A DNA stretch of 6,571 nt from Caldifarciminota bacterium. GTDB lineage: Bacteria; Hydrothermota; Hydrothermia; UBA1063; CAJXJZ01. The stretch covers positions 1 to 6,571 of the forward strand of contig JALVLE010000430.1 of NCBI GenBank assembly GCA_027033555.1, given 5' to 3'. Shown piece by piece: positions 1 through 6,571 of the stretch (its first letter is position 1; each line of letters starts with the position of its first letter). Position numbers and translations under genes: made by a program. A model generated the notes under the pieces. It searched no databases. It was not told the origin of the DNA and saw only the letters and a program-made list of their open reading frames with translations.

Positions 1-7
1 TTTTACA

Positions 8-13
8 CTCCTT
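8..13 (-). promoter_or_regulatory. Shine-Dalgarno-like site for a gene beyond the left edge
   Basis: Read on the minus strand this is AAGGAG. It overlaps the TAA stop of the amidase gene (12-14) and is followed by GTGTAAAA at the window edge. A site of this strength placed on a stop codon is typical of a tightly linked downstream gene. The amidase gene is therefore probably the first gene of a minus-strand operon that continues outside the window. The start codon itself is not visible, so this is an inference from six bases and their position. Confidence 0.4.
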
Positions 14-1922
14 AGTTTCCATCTGGCGAGTGGATGCATTGTTGCTCCTCTGTAAAGATTTTAAATTTTAATAGATTTCGGGGTATGTAGGCGTACTCTC
101 CAGTTACTGGTATTCTAAATAAGTTTTCTTCTGTATGCAAAAGAGTGCCATCTGCTTCTATTTTTTCAAGTGCCACAGGAGAATCACTGAAGTGGTGTTC
201 AAGGCCAAGTAATATGAGGTAGGAATACAAAGAGGCTTCTGATGGGGTTATATTGAATGGAATATTTAAGATAAATCTTCGCCCTGAAGGATGAATGACA
301 AAGTAGTCTGATGATTCTTTGATTAGAGGCAGGGCGAGGCCCATTTTAGCAAAATAAGAGGATATTTTCTTTAAAATTGAGAGGGTATCTGTATCCCTGT
401 AATAGTAGTAAAACACAAGCTTGTTTTCTTTGGATATGATTTTTAGAGATAGGTCGCCTTTCTGATTTAAAAGTTCTTTTACCACCAGTGGGTCATTTTC
501 CCATCCTGGGTAAGGGGTTTCAATAGGAATAAAAGAGGCTCCAGAGTCTTTTAAATATAAAGACAAAAAGCCAGAAAATAGCAAGACTCTTTCATCCTGG
601 GAGGTGTTGTTTCGGGCACCTCGTATGAGGATTTTTTTTCTGGATAATCCCGGGAATAAAGGCTCAAGTTGTATATGATAGTTTTTACCACCTTCTGGGT
701 CTTTAAGATGGACTGGGAAATATCCTTTTTTAATGAATTTAATTTCCTTGCTTGTCTCAATCTTATATACCCCTAATTTGCTGCTCAAGGTATATAAATC
801 CCCTGATATGATGAGTACATCTTCAAGAGGGCCCGCGTTATCTTCGCAAATCCCCGCTATCTCATCTGCTCTTAACTCTTCAATACTGTGCACATTGGTT
901 AATGCCTCAAAGCCCTTTAAAGATACCCTAATATCATTTTCTGGTCTGTCCGTTTTTAATAATATATAGATTCTGCCTCCCTCCTCTATGGTGGGTGAAT
1001 GTTTGATAATTTCTCCGTGTTCCACGTCTAAAGAGACTTCCAGCCCCTTTTCTGCCTGTTCCCCTATTTCATCAAAAAAGGAAAGCTCTATGAGTTTTAG
1101 ATTCCCAAATTCCCGCACTTTCTGGCTGAAGGATGCAATTTTGCGAAAATCAGGGTTTCTGTAGATAAAAGGGAAAAGTTCTGTGCCGTCTCTGTCCACG
1201 CCTTTAATGGTGATTTGTTTGAAAGAGGTGGGGTACTTAATCCTTATTTCTTCTTCACCTACTTCATATGCATCCCACAATCTATTGTCTATTTTAACTT
1301 CAATATGGCCAAGAGCTATTTTTTTTCGTGAAATTATTATCTCCCTAAGAGTGTGCCTTTTGAACCTAAACCTGAAATTACAGCCATTTTTTAGCACAGA
1401 CGTTATGCCTTTTGAAATTAGCAATGCCTCTTGTTTAAGATAATCTTCTTTTCTTAGTCGTTTTTCCTCCTCAGGGTTAATAATGTATCCAGGCTCTACA
1501 AGAATGGAGAAAGGTGAGGCTTTTAGCACAGTATATCTTGCTGGAAGTGGACCTAAAGGGATCTGGCCTCGTTCTTTTAAGAAGATTTCAGAAAGCTTAT
1601 GCCCAAGTGTTTTTGCAGGGCCTGCGTATTCAAAGGGTACATAAACTTCAAATCTATTTATTCGGGTATTTCTTTCTGCATTGGCATTGTGATGGATTGA
1701 TACAAAAAGACAGGGGGAGAGATTTCTGGCTATCTCCACGCGTTGTTTCAATGTAAGGGTTTCATCTTTGTGGCGTGTCATAAATACTTCAAATCCAGCT
1801 TCTTCTAAAAGAGCTTTAAGGTAATAAGAGACCTTAAGATTCACGTCTTTTTCCAGAAGTCCAGTAGGGCCTACGGCACCTTCTTCTTTGCCTCCGTGTC
1901 CGGGGTCTATCAAGATTTTCAT
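12..1922 (-). CDS. N-acetylmuramoyl-L-alanine amidase (Amidase_3) with degenerate second amidase-like domain
   Basis: 636 residues. Residues 1-180 form an Amidase_3 domain, a zinc enzyme that cleaves the bond between N-acetylmuramic acid and L-alanine in peptidoglycan. The key residues are visible: H9 in KILIDPGHGG, E24 in GLLEKD and H77 in SIHHNA as zinc ligands, and E143 in SILVEPGY as catalytic glutamate, so this domain should be active. Residues 181-364 are beta-rich and not recognised. Residues about 365-421 resemble a transthyretin/carboxypeptidase-regulatory-like sandwich (GVYKIET, then KKGYFPV, then IQLEPL). Residues about 429-578 look like a second Amidase_3 fold that begins KILIRGARNN and has lost all four catalytic positions. 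The tail 579-636 is unassigned. There is no signal peptide: the catalytic strand starts at residue 2, and an in-frame TAA lies 9 nt before the ATG. The substrate class is confident; cell location and the role of the C-terminal half are unknown. It is divergent from an outer-membrane protein gene, which fits an envelope role. Confidence 0.88.
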   Translation of the reverse strand: MKILIDPGHGGKEEGAVGPTGLLEKDVNLKVSYYLKALLEEAGFEVFMTRHKDETLTLKQRVEIARNLSPCLFVSIHHNANAERNTRINRFEVYVPFEYAGPAKTLGHKLSEIFLKERGQIPLGPLPARYTVLKASPFSILVEPGYIINPEEEKRLRKEDYLKQEALLISKGITSVLKNGCNFRFRFKRHTLREIIISRKKIALGHIEVKIDNRLWDAYEVGEEEIRIKYPTSFKQITIKGVDRDGTELFPFIYRNPDFRKIASFSQKVREFGNLKLIELSFFDEIGEQAEKGLEVSLDVEHGEIIKHSPTIEEGGRIYILLKTDRPENDIRVSLKGFEALTNVHSIEELRADEIAGICEDNAGPLEDVLIISGDLYTLSSKLGVYKIETSKEIKFIKKGYFPVHLKDPEGGKNYHIQLEPLFPGLSRKKILIRGARNNTSQDERVLLFSGFLSLYLKDSGASFIPIETPYPGWENDPLVVKELLNQKGDLSLKIISKENKLVFYYYYRDTDTLSILKKISSYFAKMGLALPLIKESSDYFVIHPSGRRFILNIPFNITPSEASLYSYLILLGLEHHFSDSPVALEKIEADGTLLHTEENLFRIPVTGEYAYIPRNLLKFKIFTEEQQCIHSPDGN

Positions 1923-1928
1923 GATTGT

Positions 1929-1940
1929 TTATAATTATAA
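1929..1940. repeat. 12-bp perfect palindrome TTATAATTATAA in divergent promoter gap
   Basis: TTATAATTATAA is its own reverse complement and contains TATAAT on both strands (plus 1930-1935, minus 1934-1939). It lies 7 bp from the amidase ATG. It may simply be an AT-rich -10 element; a regulator site is possible but nothing else supports one. Confidence 0.4.
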
Positions 1941-1961
1941 CTTTACCTTTTTGAATTACAA
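1934..1961 (-). promoter_or_regulatory. Putative promoter of the amidase gene
   Basis: On the minus strand a perfect TATAAT -10 (1934-1939) is preceded, after a 16-bp spacer, by TTGTAA (1956-1961), which matches 4 of 6 bases of TTGACA. The -10 ends 11 nt before the ATG, so transcription would start only about 4-6 nt upstream of the start codon. The only purine-rich stretch upstream of the ATG (AAAAAGG, in minus orientation) is about 20 nt away, too far for a normal ribosome binding site. A near-leaderless transcript fits both facts. This is an inference from sequence only, and AT-rich DNA produces chance matches. Confidence 0.45.
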
Positions 1962-1987
1962 ATCTATATGATACGATGGAAAGCGTT

Positions 1988-1993
1988 TATAAT
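1988..1993 (+). promoter_or_regulatory. Putative -10 element of the outer-membrane protein/tilS/hpt/ftsH operon
   Basis: A perfect TATAAT ends 8 nt before the ATG at 2002. The expected transcription start (1999-2002) coincides with the start codon, so the mRNA would be leaderless. No convincing -35 hexamer lies 16-18 bp upstream (1964-1971 reads CTATATGA), and no Shine-Dalgarno precedes the ATG. The element lies inside the same 79-bp gap as the amidase promoter and faces the other way. Confidence 0.4.
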
Positions 1994-2001
1994 ATAAAGC
2001 A

Positions 2002-3180
2002 ATGCTTTTACTGTCTGTTTTGTTCGCAAGCCATTTAATTTTTACACCTTTTTTAAAAGTAGAGTCATTTCTGTATAATGAACATCCATTTACACTCTTT
2101 GAGGGTGGAGCTCTTGTAAAATATACTTTTGGCAAATCGGCTGGTATAAAGCTAAATGGTTCCATTTTTAGAACATTTGAAAAAGATACCCTTTCGTATA
2201 GAGATATATTTTCACGTATTGAATACTACCCTTACTCTTATGACAAACAGCCAGTTATTACACATTATCGTCTTTTTGAAGTGAGATTTACCGAGGGATA
2301 CATGTATTATCAAAATAAAGAATTTTTTGTAAAAATAGGACGGGATACACTCTCATGGCCATCCAGGCTTTTTTTAAACAGTAGAGGGTTTCCGTTGAGT
2401 TTCCTGTATTACATAAATTACAGGGGGAAAAGAATAACCTTCTCTGTTTTCAATGCCAGCCTTCTTGACACAGTGGATTTGAAAAGACTTGCTGCACAGC
2501 TGGTTATTTTAAATCCGGGCAAAGAACTGAGTATATATCTGGGAGAAGGCGTAATCTACACAAGGCAGAACATGTTAAAATACGTCAATCCTGTGGCGCC
2601 TTATTATGTAATTCAGAGAACAAGTGATGATGGTCCGGAAAACCTTATGGGACTTATAGGGATAAAATATAAATGGATAAGTTTTTTCTTCCTCAATGAT
2701 GACTTTATTATTGATAGAGGTGGAACTTCCAAATATGGTACAGAGCTGGAGGTGAAGATAAAGCCCTTTTCTTTCATTTTCATACGAATTCCGAGATACA
2801 CATACACTCATTATACAGATACAAACAGCTGGTCTATAAATGGTGTTCCAATCGGATATCTGTATGGCCCGGATGTGCTTGATTTTTATGCAGGGTTTGA
2901 AAAGAATGGGTGGAACGTCTCAGGTTGTTATCTTAATCATGGGGAGGGGAGAATTGAAGAGCACTGGGAACATTCAGGTATGCCCAAAAATCCACCTGTG
3001 CCATCAGGTGTGGTTGAAAGAGTAAGGGGCTTAAAGATAACTCGCAGTGTTAAGGAGAGTGGTGAGATTGGTATATTTTACTATAACATTCACAATTATT
3101 TGAATAAAAAAAACAGGAAAGAGCAGAGAATTGGCATATATATAAATCTATTTATTGATAAAGAGTTAAATCTGTGGTGA
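2002..3180 (+). CDS. Outer-membrane beta-barrel protein, Wzi/capsule-assembly-like
   Basis: 392 residues. The N-terminus (MLLLSVLFASHLIF) is hydrophobic like a signal peptide, though it lacks the usual basic residues. The rest is a run of short amphipathic strands rich in Tyr, Phe and Gly, typical of an outer-membrane barrel. It ends in INLFIDKELNLW, alternating hydrophobic residues with a terminal aromatic, like the beta-signal read by the BAM complex. Wzi-like landmarks are KIGRDTLSWPS (111-121), YLGEG (179-183), YVNPVAPYYV (194-203), an Asn after a DDGPEN stretch (209-214) and LNDDF (231-235). In that family Wzi binds capsular polysaccharide at the outer membrane; that role is only a family-level suggestion here. 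The ATG at 2002 is the only reasonable start, because an in-frame TAA lies at 1990-1992. The stop overlaps the tilS start, so the gene heads an operon. Barrel fold is fairly sure, Wzi membership moderate. Confidence 0.65.
   Translation: MLLLSVLFASHLIFTPFLKVESFLYNEHPFTLFEGGALVKYTFGKSAGIKLNGSIFRTFEKDTLSYRDIFSRIEYYPYSYDKQPVITHYRLFEVRFTEGYMYYQNKEFFVKIGRDTLSWPSRLFLNSRGFPLSFLYYINYRGKRITFSVFNASLLDTVDLKRLAAQLVILNPGKELSIYLGEGVIYTRQNMLKYVNPVAPYYVIQRTSDDGPENLMGLIGIKYKWISFFFLNDDFIIDRGGTSKYGTELEVKIKPFSFIFIRIPRYTYTHYTDTNSWSINGVPIGYLYGPDVLDFYAGFEKNGWNVSGCYLNHGEGRIEEHWEHSGMPKNPPVPSGVVERVRGLKITRSVKESGEIGIFYYNIHNYLNKKNRKEQRIGIYINLFIDKELNLW
3160..3165 (+). promoter_or_regulatory. Weak ribosome binding site for tilS
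   Basis: AAAGAG lies 8 nt before the GTG at 3174 and 11 nt before the GTG at 3177. The spacing favours 3174. The match is weaker than those of hpt and ftsH, so tilS may rely on coupling to translation of the preceding gene. Confidence 0.35.
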
Positions 3181-4487
3181 GGAAAGAATTTCTCGGAAGA
3201 ATCCTCAAGTTTATAAAAGAAGAGAAGTTAATGTCCAGAGGGGATAGGGTTTTAATTGCATTATCTGGAGGTCCGGATTCTGTTTTTCTTGTAGAGGTTC
3301 TTGAAAAAATTGCACCTATTCTTGACATAAACATCGGATGTGCTCATATAAATCATGGAATAAGAGAAGATGCCTTGAAGGATGAATTCTTTGTCAAAGA
3401 ATATTGCGAGAGAAAAAAAATACCCATTGTTGTAAGAAAGATAGAAGATCTTAACCCTCACATGAGTTCCCTTGAGGAAAAGGCGAGGGAAAAAAGATAC
3501 CAAATACTTGAAGAAATAAGAAAAACCGGGGGATTTAATCTTCTTGCAACTGCCCATACCATGGATGACAGTGTTGAGACCATTATACACAATTTTTTAA
3601 GGGGGGCGGGTCTCAAAGGACTTGCTGGCATTTTACCTAAAAGAGGACATATTATTCGTCCTTTACTTGTTATCCGAAAGAATGAAATATTGAATGTTTT
3701 GGAGGAAGAGGGGATAGTGTATGTGATTGATAAGACAAATTTTGATGAGAAATTCACCAGAAATTATATACGAAGGAAAATAATCCCGGCCTTTGAGCAT
3801 ATAAATCCAGGATTTGTGGAGCATATTTTTAAAACATCAATGATTGTAAAGAGCCACTTTGAGTGGGTAGAAAATGTTTTCCAGACTGTAAAGAAAAATA
3901 AAATTCTGGAGACGGACTGGGTTGATGTTTACATGTTAAAAGGCGCAAATGCATACCATCCGGATGTGCTTATAGGGCTCTTTAAATGGCACTTAGACAA
4001 TGAGCCAGTATATGAAGAGATAAGGCAATTTCTTGCCATGGTCACTCTCAAAAAACGCGGATTAATAAACATAAAAGGTGTGAAAATAGGGTATAGCCAG
4101 GGGGAGCTTGCCTTTTATAAAAAAGCTTATAATAAGAGCTTCGTGTTTAAAAATGAAAATGATGTATTTGTGGAGAAGGATCTTAACTATATTGTGAGTC
4201 TTTCAAAAGGTAAAGCTGAGGGAGATATGGAGTGTAATATTGAACTTGACATGTTGCCATTTAAATTAAGGTTTCGTCGGAGAGGAGACAGGATTGGTCA
4301 CAAAAAGTTGAAAGACCGTTTCATAGCCCTCAAAATACCCTACTGGAGGAGAGATTTCTGGCCTGTTTTTGAAAAAAATGGGAAAATATTTTTTATTCCA
4401 GGTATTTATAAAGAATCTGGACTTAAGGGGAGCTTAAAACTGGAGGTGAGGAAGTATGAAAGAGAGAAATTCTCTATTTTTGATTGA
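3174..4487 (+). CDS. tilS: tRNA(Ile)-lysidine synthetase TilS
   Basis: 437 residues, normal for a long-form TilS. The enzyme acts in the cytoplasm, using ATP and lysine to turn C34 of the CAU-anticodon tRNA-Ile into lysidine so that it reads AUA as Ile instead of AUG. Visible signatures are the PP-loop SGGPDS (31-36), HINHGIRED (58-66), the ATAHTMDDSVET segment with LRGAG (125-146), and TNFDEKFTRNYIRRKIIP (188-205), which is the usual TRN-x-IR region. The C-terminal tRNA-binding domain is present from about 360 (RFRRRGDR at 366-373, then KKLKDRFIALKIP and a Trp-Pro segment). Two adjacent GTG codons at 3174 and 3177 are both possible starts. The first has better ribosome-site spacing; the second would give a 4-nt GTGA overlap like the hpt/ftsH junction. 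It overlaps the upstream barrel gene by 7 (or 4) nt and hpt by 32 nt. The window uses AUA heavily, so this enzyme should be essential. Confidence 0.95.
   Translation: MVRKEFLGRILKFIKEEKLMSRGDRVLIALSGGPDSVFLVEVLEKIAPILDINIGCAHINHGIREDALKDEFFVKEYCERKKIPIVVRKIEDLNPHMSSLEEKAREKRYQILEEIRKTGGFNLLATAHTMDDSVETIIHNFLRGAGLKGLAGILPKRGHIIRPLLVIRKNEILNVLEEEGIVYVIDKTNFDEKFTRNYIRRKIIPAFEHINPGFVEHIFKTSMIVKSHFEWVENVFQTVKKNKILETDWVDVYMLKGANAYHPDVLIGLFKWHLDNEPVYEEIRQFLAMVTLKKRGLINIKGVKIGYSQGELAFYKKAYNKSFVFKNENDVFVEKDLNYIVSLSKGKAEGDMECNIELDMLPFKLRFRRRGDRIGHKKLKDRFIALKIPYWRRDFWPVFEKNGKIFFIPGIYKESGLKGSLKLEVRKYEREKFSIFD
4442..4449 (+). promoter_or_regulatory. Strong Shine-Dalgarno for hpt
   Basis: GGAGGTGA is a full complement to the usual 3' end of 16S rRNA (TCACCTCC). 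It lies 6 nt before the ATG at 4456, inside the end of tilS. It fixes the hpt start and shows that this organism does use Shine-Dalgarno initiation. Confidence 0.85.
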
Positions 4488-4980
4488 GGAAGAGGAGATA
4501 AAAAAGAGAATAAAAGAAATGGCTGCAGAGATAAAAAGGGATTACGAAGGCAAAAATCCGCTATTCGTGGGTATATTAAAAGGCGCCTTTATTTTTATGG
4601 CAGATCTTGTAAGGGCTCTTGATATGGAATTGGAGATTGATTTCCTTGCGGTTTCAAGCTATGGAAAATTCACGGAGACAACCGGGGAGGTGGAGATACT
4701 CAAAGACCTTCAAATACCTGTAAAGGGAAGGCATGTGGTTATAGTGGAGGATATTGTTGACACTGGACTTACTTTAAAATACATAAAGGATTTGCTTCTT
4801 TCCAGGGGACCAGAAAGTCTCAAAATATGCGCTTTGCTTGATAAAAAAGAAAGAAGAAAAGTGAATATAGATGCAGATTATGTGGGTTTTGTAGTTCCTG
4901 ATAAGTTTCTTGTAGGATATGGCCTTGATGTTGCCGAAAAATACAGAAACCTGCCCTATATAAAGGAGATTGGGGAGTGA
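4456..4980 (+). CDS. hpt: Hypoxanthine(-guanine) phosphoribosyltransferase
   Basis: 174 residues, the usual bacterial length. It is a cytoplasmic purine-salvage enzyme that joins hypoxanthine (and often guanine) to PRPP, giving IMP (GMP) and pyrophosphate. Family landmarks in order are GILKGA (39-44) at the pyrophosphate loop, SSYG (67-70) in the flexible catalytic loop, [10 protein letters not shown] (97-106) as the PRPP-binding loop with its acidic pair and D102, the LLDKKERR segment (127-134) whose lysine contacts the purine ring, and [11 protein letters not shown] followed by EKYRNLPYI (148-169). The start is fixed by the strong GGAGGTGA site. It overlaps the end of tilS by 32 nt and shares GTGA with the start of ftsH. 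tilS and hpt are adjacent in many bacteria and fused in some (Listeria), so the close overlap is normal. Base preference (hypoxanthine versus guanine) cannot be told from sequence. Confidence 0.95.
   Translation: MKERNSLFLIEEEEIKKRIKEMAAEIKRDYEGKNPLFVGILKGAFIFMADLVRALDMELEIDFLAVSSYGKFTETTGEVEILKDLQIPVKGRHVVIVEDIVDTGLTLKYIKDLLLSRGPESLKICALLDKKERRKVNIDADYVGFVVPDKFLVGYGLDVAEKYRNLPYIKEIGE
4962..4968 (+). promoter_or_regulatory. Shine-Dalgarno for ftsH
   Basis: AAAGGAG lies 8 nt before the GTG at 4977, inside the end of hpt. It supports GTG 4977 as the ftsH start, which is also the codon that places the first membrane helix right at the N-terminus. Confidence 0.75.
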
Positions 4981-6571
4981 ATTCTAACTGGTTGAAAACG
5001 CTTTTTGTATGGCTTGTTTTGTTTTTTTCAGTAGTTGTGATAGCCAATTATATCGCCACCTCTGGTAAAACCTTAGAGATTAGTTTTTCTGAATTTATGA
5101 ATGAGGTTGACAAGGGCCATGTAAAACGTGTGGTTATAGAAGGGCATAATGTTAAAGGAGAGCTAAAGGTACCTGTAAAGGTGAACGGTATGTCATATAC
5201 CAGATTTAAGACCCGTATTCCATTTGATGATCCAGAGTTAGTAAAGACACTTGTAAAGAAGGGGGTGCAGGTAGATTCCAAGGCGAGGAAACTTTACTGG
5301 GATATTCTTATCGGAAATTTACCCTGGATAGTTTTGCTCCTTGTTTTCTGGTTCTTTTTGATGGGTAGAATGGGGGCAGGCCCCAGGGATGCAATCAGGT
5401 TTGGCAAAAGCAGCGTAAAAATACTTAAAGAATCCAAGCCTAAAGTTACATTTGATGATGTGGCTGGGTGTGAAGAGGCCAAGGAAGAGTTAAGGGAAGT
5501 TATAGATTTTTTGAAGAATCCCGAAAAATATAAGAGAATAGGGGCGAGAATTCCCAAAGGGGTTTTACTTGTTGGCCCACCCGGTACAGGGAAAACTCTC
5601 CTTGCCCGGGCGGTTGCTGGAGAGGCCGAGGTGCCGTTTCTTTCCATATCCGGGTCTGAATTTGTGGAATTGTTTGTCGGGATAGGTGCTGCAAGGGTGA
5701 GGGATCTGTTTGAGCAAGCGAAAGCCAATTCTCCGTGTATTGTGTTTATAGATGAGATTGATGCTGTGGGAAGACTGAGAGGTGCAGGTCTTGGAGGAGG
5801 TCATGATGAAAGAGAGCAGACCCTTAATCAGTTGCTGGTTGAAATGGACGGTTTTGATGCCTCGGAAGGGATAGTTGTAATGGCTGCCACTAACAGACCC
5901 GATATCCTTGATCCTGCTCTCTTAAGGCCCGGGAGATTTGACAGACAAATAGTGGTTCCAATACCCGACATAAAGGGTCGTGAACAGATATTAAAGATCC
6001 ATGCAAGAAATGTCCCTCTCGCTGAAGATGTTGATTTCTCAATTATAGCCAGACAAACGCCTGGATTCACGGGAGCAGACCTTGCCAATCTTGTTAATGA
6101 AGCAGCTCTTCTTGCGGCGCGGGAAAATAGTGACAAGGTTTATATGAGACATTTTGAGGAAGCCAAGGATAAAATTATAATGGGAGTTGCACGCAAGAGT
6201 GCGGTTATTGAAGAAGAGGATAAAGAGAGGATAGCCTATCATGAGGCAGGACACGCCATAGTATCCAAAAATTTAAAACACGCGGACCCTGTCCATAAGG
6301 TTACGATTATTCCTCATGGCAGGGCTCTTGGAGTAACGCAGCAATTACCCGAAAGGGATAGATACCTTTATCCTAAAGAATACCTCCTTGATCAGATAAC
6401 AGTTTTGCTGGGAGGAAGAGCAGCTGAGAAACTTGTTTATAAGACGGAGTCCACCGGTGCGGCCAGTGACCTTGAGAGAGCTACTCAGCTTGCACGAAAA
6501 ATGGTATGTGAATGGGGAATGTCGGAAAAGGTTGGGCCTGTTGTCTGGGGTAAAACTGAGGAGGAGGTGTT
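4977..6571 (+). CDS. ftsH: ATP-dependent zinc metalloprotease FtsH (3' end cut by window)
   Basis: 531 complete residues are present, out of about 610-650 usual for the family; the rest of the protease domain lies beyond the window. FtsH is a hexameric inner-membrane AAA+ protease that extracts and degrades membrane and regulatory proteins. Visible in order are TM1 (about 8-25), a short extracytoplasmic domain (about 26-107), TM2 (about 110-129), and the AAA+ module starting near VTFDDVAG. The module has Walker A GPPGTGKT (200-207), pore motif FVG (233-235), Walker B IVFIDEID (255-262), and the second region of homology [19 protein letters not shown] (304-322) with arginine fingers R317 and R320. 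The protease has HEAGH (422-426) for zinc and D498 in SDLERAT as the third ligand. All catalytic residues are intact and the frame is unbroken. The start is GTG at 4977, overlapping the hpt stop by 4 nt (GTGA). Position after tilS and hpt matches the conserved order in B. subtilis and others. Confidence 0.97.
   Translation, partial: MNSNWLKTLFVWLVLFFSVVVIANYIATSGKTLEISFSEFMNEVDKGHVKRVVIEGHNVKGELKVPVKVNGMSYTRFKTRIPFDDPELVKTLVKKGVQVDSKARKLYWDILIGNLPWIVLLLVFWFFLMGRMGAGPRDAIRFGKSSVKILKESKPKVTFDDVAGCEEAKEELREVIDFLKNPEKYKRIGARIPKGVLLVGPPGTGKTLLARAVAGEAEVPFLSISGSEFVELFVGIGAARVRDLFEQAKANSPCIVFIDEIDAVGRLRGAGLGGGHDEREQTLNQLLVEMDGFDASEGIVVMAATNRPDILDPALLRPGRFDRQIVVPIPDIKGREQILKIHARNVPLAEDVDFSIIARQTPGFTGADLANLVNEAALLAARENSDKVYMRHFEEAKDKIIMGVARKSAVIEEEDKERIAYHEAGHAIVSKNLKHADPVHKVTIIPHGRALGVTQQLPERDRYLYPKEYLLDQITVLLGGRAAEKLVYKTESTGAASDLERATQLARKMVCEWGMSEKVGPVVWGKTEEEV

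Noticed and set aside
1923..2001. A tRNA, riboswitch or small RNA in the divergent gap
   Set aside because: The gap is only 79 bp, very AT-rich and lacks any stable stem-loop beyond the AT palindrome. It is best explained by the two promoters.
3261..3757. Two overlapping minus-strand open frames inside tilS
   Set aside because: They run opposite the conserved PP-loop and HINHG regions of tilS and show no recognisable domain or initiation signal.
1716..4362. A 15-bp direct repeat, GGAGAGATTTCTGGC, at 1716-1730 and 4348-4362
   Set aside because: Both copies are inside unrelated coding sequences in different frames and strands of use, with no flanking similarity. A single match of this length is plausible by chance.
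5294..5728. A 144-codon open frame on the minus strand inside ftsH
   Set aside because: It lies antisense to the Walker A and Walker B region of an intact ftsH, its translation is low-complexity Ser/Pro/Thr, and no ribosome site supports it. It is a by-product of codon bias.
1..6571. Mobile elements, CRISPR arrays, rho-independent terminators or phage genes
   Set aside because: No transposase or integrase, no spaced repeats, and no GC-rich hairpin followed by a T run was seen. The minus-strand amidase by itself is not evidence of a phage, as no lysis or structural genes accompany it.

Overview
The window is almost fully coding and holds five protein genes. One lies on the minus strand at the left (12-1922). 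Four lie head to tail on the plus strand (2002 to beyond 6571). The two transcription units diverge from a 79-bp AT-rich gap (1923-2001). The DNA is AT-rich, with frequent ATA (Ile) and AGA/AGG (Arg) codons and Lys/Glu-rich proteins. A predicted outer-membrane beta-barrel points to a diderm bacterium. The codon and residue bias would suit an uncultured, possibly thermophilic lineage, but the exact phylum cannot be settled from this sequence.

Left unit: a 636-residue protein begins directly with an N-acetylmuramoyl-L-alanine amidase (Amidase_3) domain whose zinc and catalytic residues are all intact. A long beta-rich middle follows, and then a C-terminal domain that looks like a second Amidase_3 copy with every catalytic residue lost. 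It has no signal peptide, and an in-frame stop just upstream rules out a longer start. A Shine-Dalgarno-like AAGGAG overlaps its stop codon, so another minus-strand gene probably begins just outside the window.

Right unit: a Wzi-like outer-membrane beta-barrel protein, then tilS (tRNA-Ile lysidine synthetase), hpt (hypoxanthine phosphoribosyltransferase) and ftsH (membrane AAA+ metalloprotease, cut by the window end). All three junctions overlap (4 or 7 nt, 32 nt, 4 nt), which indicates one translationally coupled operon. tilS-hpt-ftsH is a long-known conserved block, seen for example in Bacillus subtilis. The outer-membrane gene at its head is the unusual part.

Both divergent lead genes have a perfect TATAAT only 8-11 bp before their ATG and no Shine-Dalgarno, so they may be leaderless. 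hpt and ftsH inside the operon have strong Shine-Dalgarno sites. Nothing here is clearly a new defence, mobile or RNA system. The best candidate for something undescribed is the amidase/pseudo-amidase protein and its pairing with the divergent outer-membrane barrel gene.
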